Shown here: positions 8,454 through 17,931 of the stretch, in pieces | Layout: each line of letters begins with the position of its first letter | Position numbering within the stretch: position 1 is the stretch's first letter | Assembly: GCF_031581265.1 (NCBI RefSeq) | Contig: NZ_JAVLBQ010000005.1 | Location: 1-64,000, forward strand | Reading direction: 5' to 3' | Source: Gracilimonas sp031581265 | GTDB lineage: Bacteria > Bacteroidota > Rhodothermia > Balneolales > Balneolaceae | DNA length: 64,000 bases | The notes under the pieces: generated by a model | The model's database searches: none | What the model saw: only the letters and a program-made list of their open reading frames with translations | What the model was told of the DNA's origin: nothing | Made by a program: the position numbers and the translations under genes

Positions 8454-8485
8454 AAGGCGAGCCGGTTGTTGGTTCGCCTTTTTTA
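8454..8485 (+). terminator. Terminator of the amidohydrolase operon
   Basis: AAGGCGAGCC pairs with GGTTCGCCTT (one G-T wobble) around a seven-base loop and is followed by a T-run. It lies 24 bases after the stop of the third gene. Confidence 0.85.
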
Positions 8486-8895
8486 TTTGGAGCAATGAAG
8501 ATGATTTATAACAATAGGTCAAGATTAAGCCCATTTTGCTTCTAAACACTTCATCACTTGGAACCAAGATTTGAATGATTATGGGATTACCAAGATTTTT
8601 CAAGTAAAACAATTTCTTTATTGAATGTTTAATTTACTTCGGCCTTAGAAAAACGAGCTTTAAGAAGATAACGGAATGTAGTTATCTTTAGCTTTTTTTT
8701 CGCCCGCCTTGACCTTTTGCTTCGTTTTGGTGCTTGTCCGACTACCGGCGGATCAAGCCAAAATGAAGAAGATTGTAAATGGATGGCTATTAAGAATAAA
8801 GGAATATAAACCAACGACAAGCTGTACCTTCAAAGAATTCACTGTTAGGCAACAACTTTGCAAATAGAACTGACAAAAATAAGCACTTTCAAATA
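8486..8895. other. Convergent intergenic region with an imperfect long hairpin
   Basis: About 410 bases without a supported gene between convergent genes. At 8720-8768 CTTCGTTTTGG and CCAAAATGAAG form the outer arms, and CTTG-CCG/CGG-CAAG inner arms, of an imperfect palindrome around ACTACCGG. Its GC content differs from the surrounding AT-rich DNA. I recall similar 'CTTGATCCGCC...' cassettes between genes in Bacteroidota, so it is probably a dispersed non-coding repeat. A 63-residue frame across it (8629-8820, minus) is not considered a gene. Confidence 0.45.
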
Positions 8896-10110
8896 TCAAT
8901 CCATTGTAACCGGAGGTTCTTCTACCCCTTCTCCTGCACTTTGATATTTAACATCTACCCGATATTTCTTAATGAGTAGATCGTTACTGAAGGTTGAGTA
9001 GTAATAACCCTCTGAATCTCTTACTGAAAGATTTCCTATGGCTTCCACCTCTTCGGTATTATCATATACATATAACAGCTCTCCTTCTGTGTTATACAAG
9101 TCTATAAATTCTTCATACACCGGAGATTCAGTATCCCCTGTTGAAGCCTTCTTGGCATACTCATTTGGGTCGTCGATGTTTGTTGGATATCGAACATTAA
9201 CCAGGTAATAACCGCCATCTAAAAATACCGGTGCATCCACATTGCCCAATGAGTATATACTCACGCTGTTATCAGTCTGATATACCCCGGGACCAAGAAC
9301 ACCATCAAAGGCTCTTGATACTTCTTTAGTCAAAGTAGAATCATAATCATAAAACCGATGTCCATTGCTTGTTGAAAATGAATACGTGAAATAATCTTCA
9401 TACATCGATATATCTCCACGTGACGAAGCTCGCTCATATTTTTCATCTTCTGTTTCTACGATGGTAAAATGTGTTTTTAGGTGCAGGCTGTCACTGAGTT
9501 CCAGGATATTTATCTCTGCCCCTATCGTTCCCCATTTTGGTGCACTCAGCATAAGATCTCCATTTCCCCTTATCCCCACTAAACTCGCAAACTGTATTTC
9601 TTCGGGTATATTGTAAGTTTTGATAAAGTTTCCATCCAGATCAAATTCATCCAGCCGAGAGCCCTGAATATTTGCAATATAAATTTTGTCATTGTGGATG
9701 GCCATCCCAAAGGGGTTTTCAAAATCGCCCGGGCCTTTTCCTTCCTGACCTTTTGCCCATCTTAAATTCCCTTCTTTATCTAACGATATCATCATCATCT
9801 GCCGGCGATCAAAGAAATACATGTTATCCTCATCATCGAAACTAAGGTAGGCTATTCCGCCTATTATCGGCTCTTCAATTTGGGAAAGGTCAATCGTATC
9901 TACCAGCTCAAACTCTACGGGCAACTCTTGTTGATCTTGCCACAGACCCCGATCGGGATTTATCACTTTTCCGTCTTCCTTAATAATGTCCGATTTCTGA
10001 TCAGCTTCTGAATTTGAGCAACTTACACTCATCATCCCCACCATCACTAAAGCAAGCAGTACAAATATTGTTTGTTGAAATTTTGGTCCCGTATTCTCTA
10101 TTGCTTTCAT
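8896..10110 (-). CDS. 6-bladed beta-propeller lipoprotein
   Basis: 404 residues. A long hydrophobic N-terminus ends in the lipobox SVSC with lipidated C31. The body shows repeated beta-propeller strands such as GGIAYLSFDDEDNMYFFDRR and the family hallmark GQEGKGPGDFENPFG near residue 145 (6-bladed propeller/NHL-like family common in Bacteroidota). It is anchored in the envelope, exposed to the periplasm or surface; ligand unknown. A second member of the family is encoded at 56429-57682 with the matching motif GRNGRGPGEF. Monocistronic, convergent with the amidohydrolase operon. Confidence 0.85.
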   Translation of the reverse strand: MKAIENTGPKFQQTIFVLLALVMVGMMSVSCSNSEADQKSDIIKEDGKVINPDRGLWQDQQELPVEFELVDTIDLSQIEEPIIGGIAYLSFDDEDNMYFFDRRQMMMISLDKEGNLRWAKGQEGKGPGDFENPFGMAIHNDKIYIANIQGSRLDEFDLDGNFIKTYNIPEEIQFASLVGIRGNGDLMLSAPKWGTIGAEINILELSDSLHLKTHFTIVETEDEKYERASSRGDISMYEDYFTYSFSTSNGHRFYDYDSTLTKEVSRAFDGVLGPGVYQTDNSVSIYSLGNVDAPVFLDGGYYLVNVRYPTNIDDPNEYAKKASTGDTESPVYEEFIDLYNTEGELLYVYDNTEEVEAIGNLSVRDSEGYYYSTFSNDLLIKKYRVDVKYQSAGEGVEEPPVTMD

Positions 10111-10193
10111 CCCAGCTCATTTATTTCACGTTATCATTTCTACACAGACGATTGAAATGGTATATAAGTTTTATCTTAAAACAAAAAGAAGGC

Positions 10194-10239
10194 ATAAAAA
10201 AACCCATGCAAATCTATTGAGGATAATCTGCATGGGTTT
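10194..10239 (-). terminator. Terminator of the universal stress protein gene
   Basis: On the minus strand AAACCCATGCA/TGCATGGGTTT forms an 11-bp stem with an 18-base loop, followed by seven T. It lies 36 bases past the stop of the gene at 10275-11237. The stem would also work as an RNA hairpin on the plus strand. Confidence 0.8.
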
Positions 10240-10274
10240 AAATTGTACGTCTTTAGCTACTAATGACGATTTTT

Positions 10275-11237
10275 TTATTTAGGCCGCAAAGTCATGAGTG
10301 GTTTCTCAAGTTGCTCAGCTACAATGGCTGTAGTTGAACCGAGTAATACTCTTGCGATTCCTGTTCGGCCATGGGTACTCATCACTACCAAATCACTATT
10401 TTCATTGGCATAGTCACAGATTTCAGAATGCGCTGAGAATCCTTTCTTTATAATGCTGGTAACCTTCACCGATTCACTGTACCTGTCAGCTCCGTGAACC
10501 AGGAAGTCTTCAAATTTTTCTGCTCCTCGTTCAAAGCTGAGATCCATCTCCGGATTTTCTTTAAAATATTCAGAAATGGATTCAATCAATGATTCATAAA
10601 CAGCTTCTTCATCCTCTAAAGTCATCGACATCACTTCCATTCCTAATGTATAAGGCTCAATGATGTGCATGAGTTTAATATCGGCGCCAAAGGTGTAGGC
10701 TAAACTGAATGTTTCGGCCAAGGGTGCTGCAGAGTCGCCGGAACCATCTACGGGGATCAGTATTTCATTTATATCATCGATATCAAATGCCGTACTTACA
10801 CTGAGTACCGGTTTTTCGGAATAGCGAATCACTTTTTCGGTAGTATTGCTACGCACATCATCGGTATCATGGCTTCCTTTATTAGCCATGATCACCATAT
10901 CATATTGGCTTTTATTACCCTGATCTGCAATAACCTGTGCTGTTTTACGGCCTACCAAATTGATGAGCTGACCACGATGTTCTTTGGGAATATACTCTTC
11001 CGCTAAATCATGGAGCTTTTGATTTGTTTCCTTCAACACTTTGGGGTAGATGTCTTTTTCCATATCAAATGGAACACCCAAATGCTGCATACTCTCATCG
11101 TAATAACTCATCAACGGAATCACGTGGATTAAATCGATGGTGCTGCCATACAGCTTTACGAATTTTACAGCCATTTTGAGGGCTTCAAGTGAAGCATCTG
11201 AAAAGTCGGTGGGGACTAAAATTTGCTTGGCTCTCAT
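10275..11237 (-). CDS. Tandem-domain universal stress protein (UspA family)
   Basis: 320 residues, two UspA domains of about 150 residues. The first starts with ILVPTDFSDASLEALK; the second with EILIPVDGSGDSAAPL and ends with the ATP-binding signature STHGRTGIARVLLGST (G-2x-G-9x-G-S/T). The equivalent place in the first domain, MANKGSHDTDDVRSNTTEK, is degenerate, so only the C-terminal half is likely to bind nucleotide. Cytoplasmic stress or survival function. It lies 139 bases downstream of a close paralogue in the same direction, a tandem duplication. Confidence 0.9.
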   Translation of the reverse strand: MRAKQILVPTDFSDASLEALKMAVKFVKLYGSTIDLIHVIPLMSYYDESMQHLGVPFDMEKDIYPKVLKETNQKLHDLAEEYIPKEHRGQLINLVGRKTAQVIADQGNKSQYDMVIMANKGSHDTDDVRSNTTEKVIRYSEKPVLSVSTAFDIDDINEILIPVDGSGDSAAPLAETFSLAYTFGADIKLMHIIEPYTLGMEVMSMTLEDEEAVYESLIESISEYFKENPEMDLSFERGAEKFEDFLVHGADRYSESVKVTSIIKKGFSAHSEICDYANENSDLVVMSTHGRTGIARVLLGSTTAIVAEQLEKPLMTLRPK

Positions 11238-11376
11238 AACAACCTCCGTTTTTAATTGTTACCCAAAGATCAACAATCACTATGAAGTTTGAATGAAGAA
11301 ATAGCAGAATTTATACGCTCTTAAAGCTACTCTTATTCTTGCTCTACAAATGGTTACTCTCCTTTGAAGAACTCGA

Positions 11377-12360
11377 CTAAGATTTCTTTTTCAGATCAGG
11401 TTTTATGGTAATCTGAGGAATTTTTATATGCTGAATCACTTGCTCAGCTGTTGATCCTAACAGCATTCTGGAAAGGCCTGTACGGCCATGTGTACTCATT
11501 ATAACCAAGTCGGCATTTTCATTGGCATAGTCCACAATTTCGTGATGGGCTGCAATGGATTTATTGATCACAGTTTTAAATTCGATAGAAGTTTCCTCCC
11601 CGTTTTTATGTACAATGGTATCTGTAAAGTTTTCTTCGCCGTCCTTTACTTCAAAGTTGTATTCCTCATTTTCATTAAAAAATGAACGCAAACGGCCTTT
11701 CAACCCACCATATACAGCTGTTTCATCTATCCCGATAGTAGTAGCTTCTATGCCGTGTACATCATGAGCATACATTTCTATTACGTTGAGAAGTTCGAGC
11801 TTGGCACCAAACTTCTTAGCCATATCAAAAGCCATGGGTATGGCAGCCAGTGAGTTATTTGAAAAATCACAGGGCACAACGATGGTGTTTATTTTATTGA
11901 GTAGCATAGTTTCCGAAAGCGTCAGGATTGGAGTCTTAGACCTTCGCACTACTTTATCGGTTGCACTTCCATGAAAGAAATCGGCAAAATGAGCACCCCT
12001 CGCGCTCATTATAACTAAATCATAATTTCCTTTTTCAATTTGGTTCAAAATAGAATCAGATGGTTTCCGGTCTATGGTGACTATATACTCCCCTCTTCGT
12101 TCCTTCTTATCAATATGTTCGTTAGCGAAACCACTTAATTTTTTTCGCTGATTCTCTATCAGTTTTGGATATACATCCTGATTCATGTTCAATGGTACCC
12201 CGATTTGATCAAAACTATCTCCCAAATATTTCGACATCGGTATTACATGCATTAAATCTACGGTACAATCAAACATTTCTATGAACAGATCTGCTGAAGC
12301 TAAAGCCGCGTTAGATTTTTCTGATAAGTCAGTAGGAATTAAAATTCTCTCGATATTCAT
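11377..12360 (-). CDS. Tandem-domain universal stress protein, paralogue
   Basis: 327 residues with two UspA domains (RILIPTDLSEKSNAAL and TIVVPCDFSNNSLAAI). The C-terminal signature STHGRTGLSRMLLGSTAEQV is intact; the N-terminal one, SARGAHFADFFHGSATDK, is altered but keeps part of the glycine pattern. It is alignable along its length with the gene at 10275-11237. The 139-base gap may allow separate transcription. ATP-binding stress protein; partner unknown. Confidence 0.9.
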   Translation of the reverse strand: MNIERILIPTDLSEKSNAALASADLFIEMFDCTVDLMHVIPMSKYLGDSFDQIGVPLNMNQDVYPKLIENQRKKLSGFANEHIDKKERRGEYIVTIDRKPSDSILNQIEKGNYDLVIMSARGAHFADFFHGSATDKVVRRSKTPILTLSETMLLNKINTIVVPCDFSNNSLAAIPMAFDMAKKFGAKLELLNVIEMYAHDVHGIEATTIGIDETAVYGGLKGRLRSFFNENEEYNFEVKDGEENFTDTIVHKNGEETSIEFKTVINKSIAAHHEIVDYANENADLVIMSTHGRTGLSRMLLGSTAEQVIQHIKIPQITIKPDLKKKS

Positions 12361-12477
12361 CTGTTCTCCTTTTTTATTTGTTAACTCTATATATAAAATA
12401 AGTTATCGCGTGATAATGTTCCATCTTTTACTTCTCACAATACAAGATTATTACCCACATCGAAAAAACTCTTGAAA

Positions 12478-13608
12478 TTACTTTTCTCTCAGATATTCCA
12501 ATCCTACCACCATTAATAAACCCACAATAATTCCAATGATTCCACTCCAAACATCAGGGTTATCATCCGGTTTGGAATTATATGATCCCGGTATAAAAGG
12601 CTCCGATTTAATCAATTTATTTGTCACGGTTTCAATTTCAACCTGCTTCATCTCATCAAAATTGGATTCCGCATTAGAAACTTCACCAAGTCGTTCGTAC
12701 TCTGGCAAATTGGTATTTGGGGGATTCTCCATCAGCTGCTGCACTTTCGGGTGGGTCATGTATTGAACTTCAGTTACTTCAACTTGCTGTACAAAATCCC
12801 GGTGTTGATACGGCCAAATCACATATAAAGAACCGATGAGAAACCCGATTAATACCGCAATGGTTTGTGGGTGATATTTCGAAAGCAACCAGGATAAAAA
12901 CCTGGAAAAAACAGCAAGACCTACAATGGCTCCCCCAATAAATGGGAGTAAGCCTATAAATCCATCCGCTGTCTCTACTCCACCGATTTTTCCTATTTGG
13001 GAAAGTAAGTAATCATATTTTCGCATAATGAGCAGTAAATACGATCCTGAAATACCGGGCAAAATCATTGCACAAATAGCAATACTGCCGCTTAGGAATA
13101 CAAAGGCCGGATGCTCAGAAGTATCGGTTGGCACCAATGAGACTACCCAAAGTCCCACAGCCACACCAAGAATCACCATCAACACTTCTGTTTTTGTGAA
13201 CCGCTCTAATGCTTTAACAAGAATATAAACCGACCCTACAATCAGCCCAAAAAATAACCCGTACACTAATTCAGGATGGGTAAACATATATACTTGCAGT
13301 GGTACCACTTTTGTGAAAAAAGCCAGTGCCGAAAATATTCCTGCAAACAGGACGAGCAGAAAATAAAAGTGAACTCCCGAAAAAGCCTGTTTCCACTTTA
13401 AAGTAAAAAAAGATTTCAAGAATGAGCCATCCACACTTTTTATAGCATTTATAAGTCGCTCATAAATTCCAACAATTAACGCCATTGTCCCGCCGCTTAC
13501 GCCCGGCACGATATCAGCAGATCCCATTAAAAATCCTTTAAAGGCCAAATAGGAAGCTTCTTTGAAGGTTGTAGTATCTTTGGGTGCTTGGTGCTTCTCT
13601 TCAGCCAC
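12478..13608 (-). CDS. DUF368 membrane protein, probable polyprenyl-phosphate transporter (PopT-like)
   Basis: 376 residues, about nine membrane segments. The DUF368 hallmark GSADIVPGVSGGTMALIVGIYERL is at residues 31-54, and a second related PGISGSYLLL motif at about 184 reflects the internal repeat. Members of this family have been linked to recycling undecaprenyl phosphate across the inner membrane; assignment here is by family. It starts with GTG, which overlaps the TAG stop of pcm (TAGTG), so translation is coupled. A charged loop of some 70 residues sits before the last helix. Confidence 0.85.
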   Translation of the reverse strand: MAEEKHQAPKDTTTFKEASYLAFKGFLMGSADIVPGVSGGTMALIVGIYERLINAIKSVDGSFLKSFFTLKWKQAFSGVHFYFLLVLFAGIFSALAFFTKVVPLQVYMFTHPELVYGLFFGLIVGSVYILVKALERFTKTEVLMVILGVAVGLWVVSLVPTDTSEHPAFVFLSGSIAICAMILPGISGSYLLLIMRKYDYLLSQIGKIGGVETADGFIGLLPFIGGAIVGLAVFSRFLSWLLSKYHPQTIAVLIGFLIGSLYVIWPYQHRDFVQQVEVTEVQYMTHPKVQQLMENPPNTNLPEYERLGEVSNAESNFDEMKQVEIETVTNKLIKSEPFIPGSYNSKPDDNPDVWSGIIGIIVGLLMVVGLEYLREK

Positions 13609-14261
13609 TATTTATCTCCCCACCCTTTTTCACCAATCAGCGGAACAAATTTAAAATCGGCCATTTCCTCACGGTCATATTCATTTTCTGAAACCCTGGT
13701 AATACGATGCATTGCTTGTCTGTTTTCGTCACCTACCGGAATCACCAAGCGTCCTCCAATACTCAACTGTTGTACCAGGTCATCAGGAACTACAGGGGCT
13801 CCTGCTGTAACTACAATTCCATCGTATGGAGCGTAAGCAGACCAGCCTAATGTGCCATCACCTACTTTAAGCATGGCTTTATATCCTAAATCTTGCAGGG
13901 ACTCTTTAGCTCGGTGGTACAATTCCTTATGGCGTTCAACACTGTAAACTTCTGCACCAAGTTCACATAAAATCATACATTGGTATCCCGAACCGGTTCC
14001 TATTTCAAGTATTTTATCGCCTTGTTCAACAGCCAATAATTCGGTTTGTGCAGCTACTGTAAAGGGCTGAGATATAGTTTGTCCCATTCCTATTGGCAGA
14101 GCGGTATCTTTGTAAGCCCTGGGGTACAAGGCGGTATCAATAAGTTTGTGACGGGGAATCTTGCCGATGGCTCTGAGAACCCGTTCGTCTTCAATGCCTT
14201 TCTTACGTAGAAGCTCTACCAACTGCTTTCTGGGACGGACAAATCTGCGATCTTCTTGCAA
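13608..14261 (-). CDS. pcm: Protein-L-isoaspartate O-methyltransferase
   Basis: 217 residues, the usual length. It repairs isoaspartyl residues using SAM. The Pcm signature ALPIGMGQTISQP is at 54-66 and the SAM-binding motif ILEIGTGSGYQ at 84-94; DGIVVTAGAP follows near 148. The start appears to be TTG at 14261, as an in-frame stop lies 12 bases upstream and no ATG fits. It overlaps the start of the DUF368 gene by one base. Cytoplasmic. Confidence 0.92.
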   Translation of the reverse strand: MQEDRRFVRPRKQLVELLRKKGIEDERVLRAIGKIPRHKLIDTALYPRAYKDTALPIGMGQTISQPFTVAAQTELLAVEQGDKILEIGTGSGYQCMILCELGAEVYSVERHKELYHRAKESLQDLGYKAMLKVGDGTLGWSAYAPYDGIVVTAGAPVVPDDLVQQLSIGGRLVIPVGDENRQAMHRITRVSENEYDREEMADFKFVPLIGEKGWGDK

Positions 14262-14467
14262 ACCAGTATTTCTTTAATTCTTTGTTTTGTTAAAACAAGT
14301 ATAGGCATTTCACTTAAAAAATGAGTTTATAATTTTGGGTTGAATTATAGTTTCTATTGAAGACAAAGCCTGCTTTTTCAAAACTAAAGACATAGCTTGT
14401 AGAATTGAATTTTTTTATGACAGTCAGGTTCTTATTTTCTCTGTGAATTTATCATTGAATCAACTTT

Positions 14468-15304
14468 ATGATTTTAGCATTGCTCGACAACCTAACTTGG
14501 GGTATTGATCCAGAAATTTTTTCGCTTGGGCCTATAGCTCCGCGGTGGTATGGAATTTTATTTGCCGGTGCCTTTGTGTCCGGTTATTTGTTTGGGGTGA
14601 AAATGTGGAAAGATGCCGGACGAAAAGTTGAGGAGATGGAAAACATGCTCACCTGGATTTTAGTGGGAACCGTAATTGGTGCTCGCTTAGGTCACGTTAT
14701 TTTCTATGATCCCTCCTACTATCTTCGCAATCTTGATCAAGTTTTAGCGGTTTGGAATGGAGGGCTTGCAAGTCATGGTGCAGCTATCGGCATTATTTTG
14801 GCGATGTATTACCAGGCTAAAAAAGCGCGGAATATGAGTTTTTGGTGGCTTGCTGATCGTGTGGTCATTCCAACGGCTGTAGGTGGTGCTTTCATCCGAA
14901 TAGGAAATTTCACGAATTCTGAAATCTACGGGCACGAAACTGATGCTGCCTGGGGCGTTATCTTTAGTAACCTTCCGGGACCTGCAGGTATGGTTCCGCG
15001 TCACCCAACCATGTTGTATGAGGCTTTACTTTGCATTATCGTTTTTGCCGTGCTCTGGACGATTTATAAGAAATATAAAGCCAATCCACCAGAAGGTTCT
15101 CTATTTGGCACATTCCTGATTCTGCTTTTTTCCGGTCGTTTTCTACTGGAATACACGAAGATACCTCAAGCTAACTTCGCGAGTGACTGGATGTTCAACA
15201 TGGGACAATTACTCAGTATTCCGCTGGTCTTAATTGGTATCTACATTGTTACCAAGTTAGTGGATTGGAATAAGGCAGGAAGTAATCCCTCCGGTAACAG
15301 TTAA
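14468..15304 (+). CDS. lgt: Prolipoprotein diacylglyceryl transferase
   Basis: 278 residues, seven membrane segments. Lgt moves diacylglycerol from phosphatidylglycerol to the lipobox cysteine, the first step in maturing lipoproteins such as those encoded in this window. The signature GGAFIRIGNFTNSE is at 139-152, the essential H103 lies in SHGAAIG, and RHPTMLYEALL follows near 179. Its stop codon overlaps that of the convergent OprB-like gene by four bases. Confidence 0.95.
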   Translation: MILALLDNLTWGIDPEIFSLGPIAPRWYGILFAGAFVSGYLFGVKMWKDAGRKVEEMENMLTWILVGTVIGARLGHVIFYDPSYYLRNLDQVLAVWNGGLASHGAAIGIILAMYYQAKKARNMSFWWLADRVVIPTAVGGAFIRIGNFTNSEIYGHETDAAWGVIFSNLPGPAGMVPRHPTMLYEALLCIIVFAVLWTIYKKYKANPPEGSLFGTFLILLFSGRFLLEYTKIPQANFASDWMFNMGQLLSIPLVLIGIYIVTKLVDWNKAGSNPSGNS

Positions 15305-16557
15305 AAGCCAATAATAAGTCTTGTGCCGGCTACAAAAGCATCATTGATCTCAGAACTTGCTCCGGGATTAATAATATACTGAGCATTCGCCTGAATCTGC
15401 ACGTAATCATTTAAAGCAAATTGGTGGGTGAGTTCAATATTAGTTTCTGCTTTTTCAGGAACTGGAGCTTCATCATTCATCCTGATATTATCAATATAGG
15501 AAGAACTCATAGCCGCGTATGCAATAGCAATACCGGTTTTATCATTCGGTCTTTTTGAAAACAGGGCGTCTGCAACTATTCCTCCGCCAAGGTATCCTGA
15601 TACTTCGTGAAGGTCAGGATTAGCCCAACCGGCCCTTCCAAAAATTTTAATACTTATCTCATTCATTTCAGTTCCTGAATACAACTCATATTCTCCCAAA
15701 GTATAAACTCCCCATTCGTTTTTTTGATTTCCCGATGTTCCAAAAACCACATTTTCCTTGGAATAATACCACCCTCCAAAGGCAATTTTGTTATCTGTTT
15801 CTACACCGGGCGCAAGCATATTCTGTAATCTGGCCACACGGTTTCTCATTTGAAGATTTTCTCCGCTCACACTATTCAGGCTTGCTTCCCCAATAAGGAA
15901 GAATCCATCTTCTTCCCGCAAAAAAACTTTGGTTCCTACAGTATTATCTGGATTTGAGGGAACCCCATCTAAAACGGCTCCCTGAACAACCAATCCTTTG
16001 TATGGGTTAATTTTAAATCGTGCGGCCAACGAAGTATAAGGAAATGTTGAAGGGCCTAATTCTCCGCTAAGTGCAATGGTGGGGTCTAAGCCATGGGAAC
16101 TGTTTAGAAATAAGAGGCTGCTGTTGAGTGCATTAAATTCTGAGTTTATATCATATAGCCCAAACAAAATGGAGCTGTTGGCTAAAAAGAATTTTTTTTG
16201 AGCCCATGCCTCAAATATTCGCCATGAATTTTCCGCTTCAATATTACTTGTTCCCTGTAAATCACTGGTCAACGAGGTAATGCTGCCTCCCTGATTTCCT
16301 AAACCATATATATAAAATGTTGTTCCATCCAAACCCAGAGGCAATTCACCAAAATTAACTTCCATATTCACATCAATATTGTCGAAATACCTAACGCCTT
16401 GATCCAGACCGCCAGCTACATTCCCAAAGACATCGCCCGTATAAGAGACGCTTACCTTAAATGGAGAATCTTCCTGATTGGTTTGGCTTTGCACACCCTC
16501 ATATACCAATAAAGTTAAAGTGAAGCATACCAAAACTACCCTTAAAACCGACTTCAT
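15301..16557 (-). CDS. OprB-type carbohydrate-selective porin
   Basis: 418 residues with signal peptide ending QSQ. The mature part is glycine- and aromatic-rich with alternating strands and ends in TRLIIGF, a terminal phenylalanine typical of outer-membrane barrels. FEAWAQKKFF and SSHGLDPTIALSGELGPS resemble the OprB family of sugar porins. Second of two same-strand porin genes, 86 bases after the other. Probable outer-membrane channel; substrate unknown. Confidence 0.75.
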   Translation of the reverse strand: MKSVLRVVLVCFTLTLLVYEGVQSQTNQEDSPFKVSVSYTGDVFGNVAGGLDQGVRYFDNIDVNMEVNFGELPLGLDGTTFYIYGLGNQGGSITSLTSDLQGTSNIEAENSWRIFEAWAQKKFFLANSSILFGLYDINSEFNALNSSLLFLNSSHGLDPTIALSGELGPSTFPYTSLAARFKINPYKGLVVQGAVLDGVPSNPDNTVGTKVFLREEDGFFLIGEASLNSVSGENLQMRNRVARLQNMLAPGVETDNKIAFGGWYYSKENVVFGTSGNQKNEWGVYTLGEYELYSGTEMNEISIKIFGRAGWANPDLHEVSGYLGGGIVADALFSKRPNDKTGIAIAYAAMSSSYIDNIRMNDEAPVPEKAETNIELTHQFALNDYVQIQANAQYIINPGASSEINDAFVAGTRLIIGF

Positions 16558-16643
16558 AGTATCTACCTTATATTATTTTTATGAATTTAGAATAAAAATC
16601 AGCCCAAAATAGCCGACGGTTCATTTACTCAAATTCAGGTGAA

Positions 16644-17666
16644 TTAAAATGTAATTTGATAGTTTAGTGCCAACCCCTGATTACTGAAGCTGGTGTCATC
16701 CAACGGCAGCAGATAATTGATTCTGAAAGCTGTCTGCTGAGTTGGATACCGGGTATATCCAAATACTAAACGTTCCTGATCGTTCAATAGGTTTGTATTT
16801 AGATTTTCAAAGCGAGCCAGTACCTCAGATTTTTCAAACTTAAATCCACCGGTCAAGTGCATACCAAATACATTGTCTTCTTCAGTAAAACCTGTGTACT
16901 CTAAGTTAGCTGCCAACAACTCAGAAGCAAGGATCACCTTTGTGTTTTCAAACCTGAAATCACCACCGTAGATAATTCGCTCGCCCTCTATGTTTGGCAG
17001 GCTTACTGAAGCAATTGATGTATTGGATTGTTCCCCATATGAACCGTTCACTCCCACAATCAAATTCCCCTCATTATTTATTGAAGTTTCATAGGCAAAC
17101 CGGGAGGCATAATAAAATTTATTGTTATCGTTTTGATTTAACCGGTTTCCATTAAAAATTCCCAAACTATAGCTAAAACCACTTTGGTAGCCACCGGCAA
17201 GTTTTGCACCAAACTCTCTGTTTTGGGTTAGTGCTGTTACTACTAAGCTCCTGGTGACAAAATCTATTTTATGAGGTCCGGTTAAAAACTCGTAACTGAT
17301 ACCCGGTTTTTGTGCACCCACCGTGAAAGTAGTTTGTTCGTTAACTGCATATCCTATTTGTGCATCCAAAAGGGTAAATCCATCCGCCACGTCAAAATGC
17401 AAGTTGTAGCTGAAACCGCCATCTAATGTTCCGGTTCCTTTAAATCTGGCCTGTGGTACGCTAAAAGTTCGTGTTCCGTTATCATCAAAGGAAAAAACTG
17501 CCCTTGATTGAATAAGCATACCCAAGTTGAAAGATTCACTCTTTACCATTTCCTTCAAAGCATCAATTCTTTCGCTTTCTGAGTTTTCTTGAGCAGTTAA
17601 ATCCATCGGCATAATTCCAATGAATAAAATAATTACCCACAATAGCTGGTACTTAAATTTTCTCAT
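16644..17666 (-). CDS. Outer-membrane porin (OprO/OprP-like)
   Basis: 340 residues from the ATG at 17666, chosen because MRKFKYQLLWVIILF begins a standard signal peptide ending LTAQ; a longer frame to 17720 would add 18 unlikely residues. After a short helical segment (IDALKEMVKS) comes a beta-barrel with NLHFDVADGFTLLDAQIGYA and EFLTGPHKIDFVTRS, like phosphate-selective porins, and a C-terminal LALNYQITF. Sits upstream of the OprB-like gene, probably in the same transcript. Confidence 0.72.
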   Translation of the reverse strand: MRKFKYQLLWVIILFIGIMPMDLTAQENSESERIDALKEMVKSESFNLGMLIQSRAVFSFDDNGTRTFSVPQARFKGTGTLDGGFSYNLHFDVADGFTLLDAQIGYAVNEQTTFTVGAQKPGISYEFLTGPHKIDFVTRSLVVTALTQNREFGAKLAGGYQSGFSYSLGIFNGNRLNQNDNNKFYYASRFAYETSINNEGNLIVGVNGSYGEQSNTSIASVSLPNIEGERIIYGGDFRFENTKVILASELLAANLEYTGFTEEDNVFGMHLTGGFKFEKSEVLARFENLNTNLLNDQERLVFGYTRYPTQQTAFRINYLLPLDDTSFSNQGLALNYQITF

Positions 17667-17720
17667 AATCAATTTGTTGTTAATTCTTGTGTTCTTGTAC
17701 ATGTGCTGATAACTAACCAA

Positions 17721-17931
17721 GAGGTAAATGTTTGTTTTTATGATTTTAAATCCATTAACTGATGTTGTTTAAATTTAAAACAGTTTTCGGTAAAAACGTT
17801 TCATAAATATCTTTTTAATATGAAACTTGTATCAATTTTATCTCCCTGTAATACCCTTTTGCCTATTCTTATTTAGATAGGTTATTTGTTTGTTAGTAAG
17901 TATCCTTAGCGTGAAATAAATTAATATTCAG
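17721..17931. other. Divergent promoter region of porin and ZIP genes
   Basis: 211 AT-rich bases between genes pointing apart. Both promoters should lie here, but I see no sure element and no strong inverted repeat. Confidence 0.4.

Noticed and set aside
8629..8820. A 63-residue minus-strand frame
   Set aside because: It reads through an imperfect hairpin of a probable dispersed repeat, has no start context and no recognisable domain.
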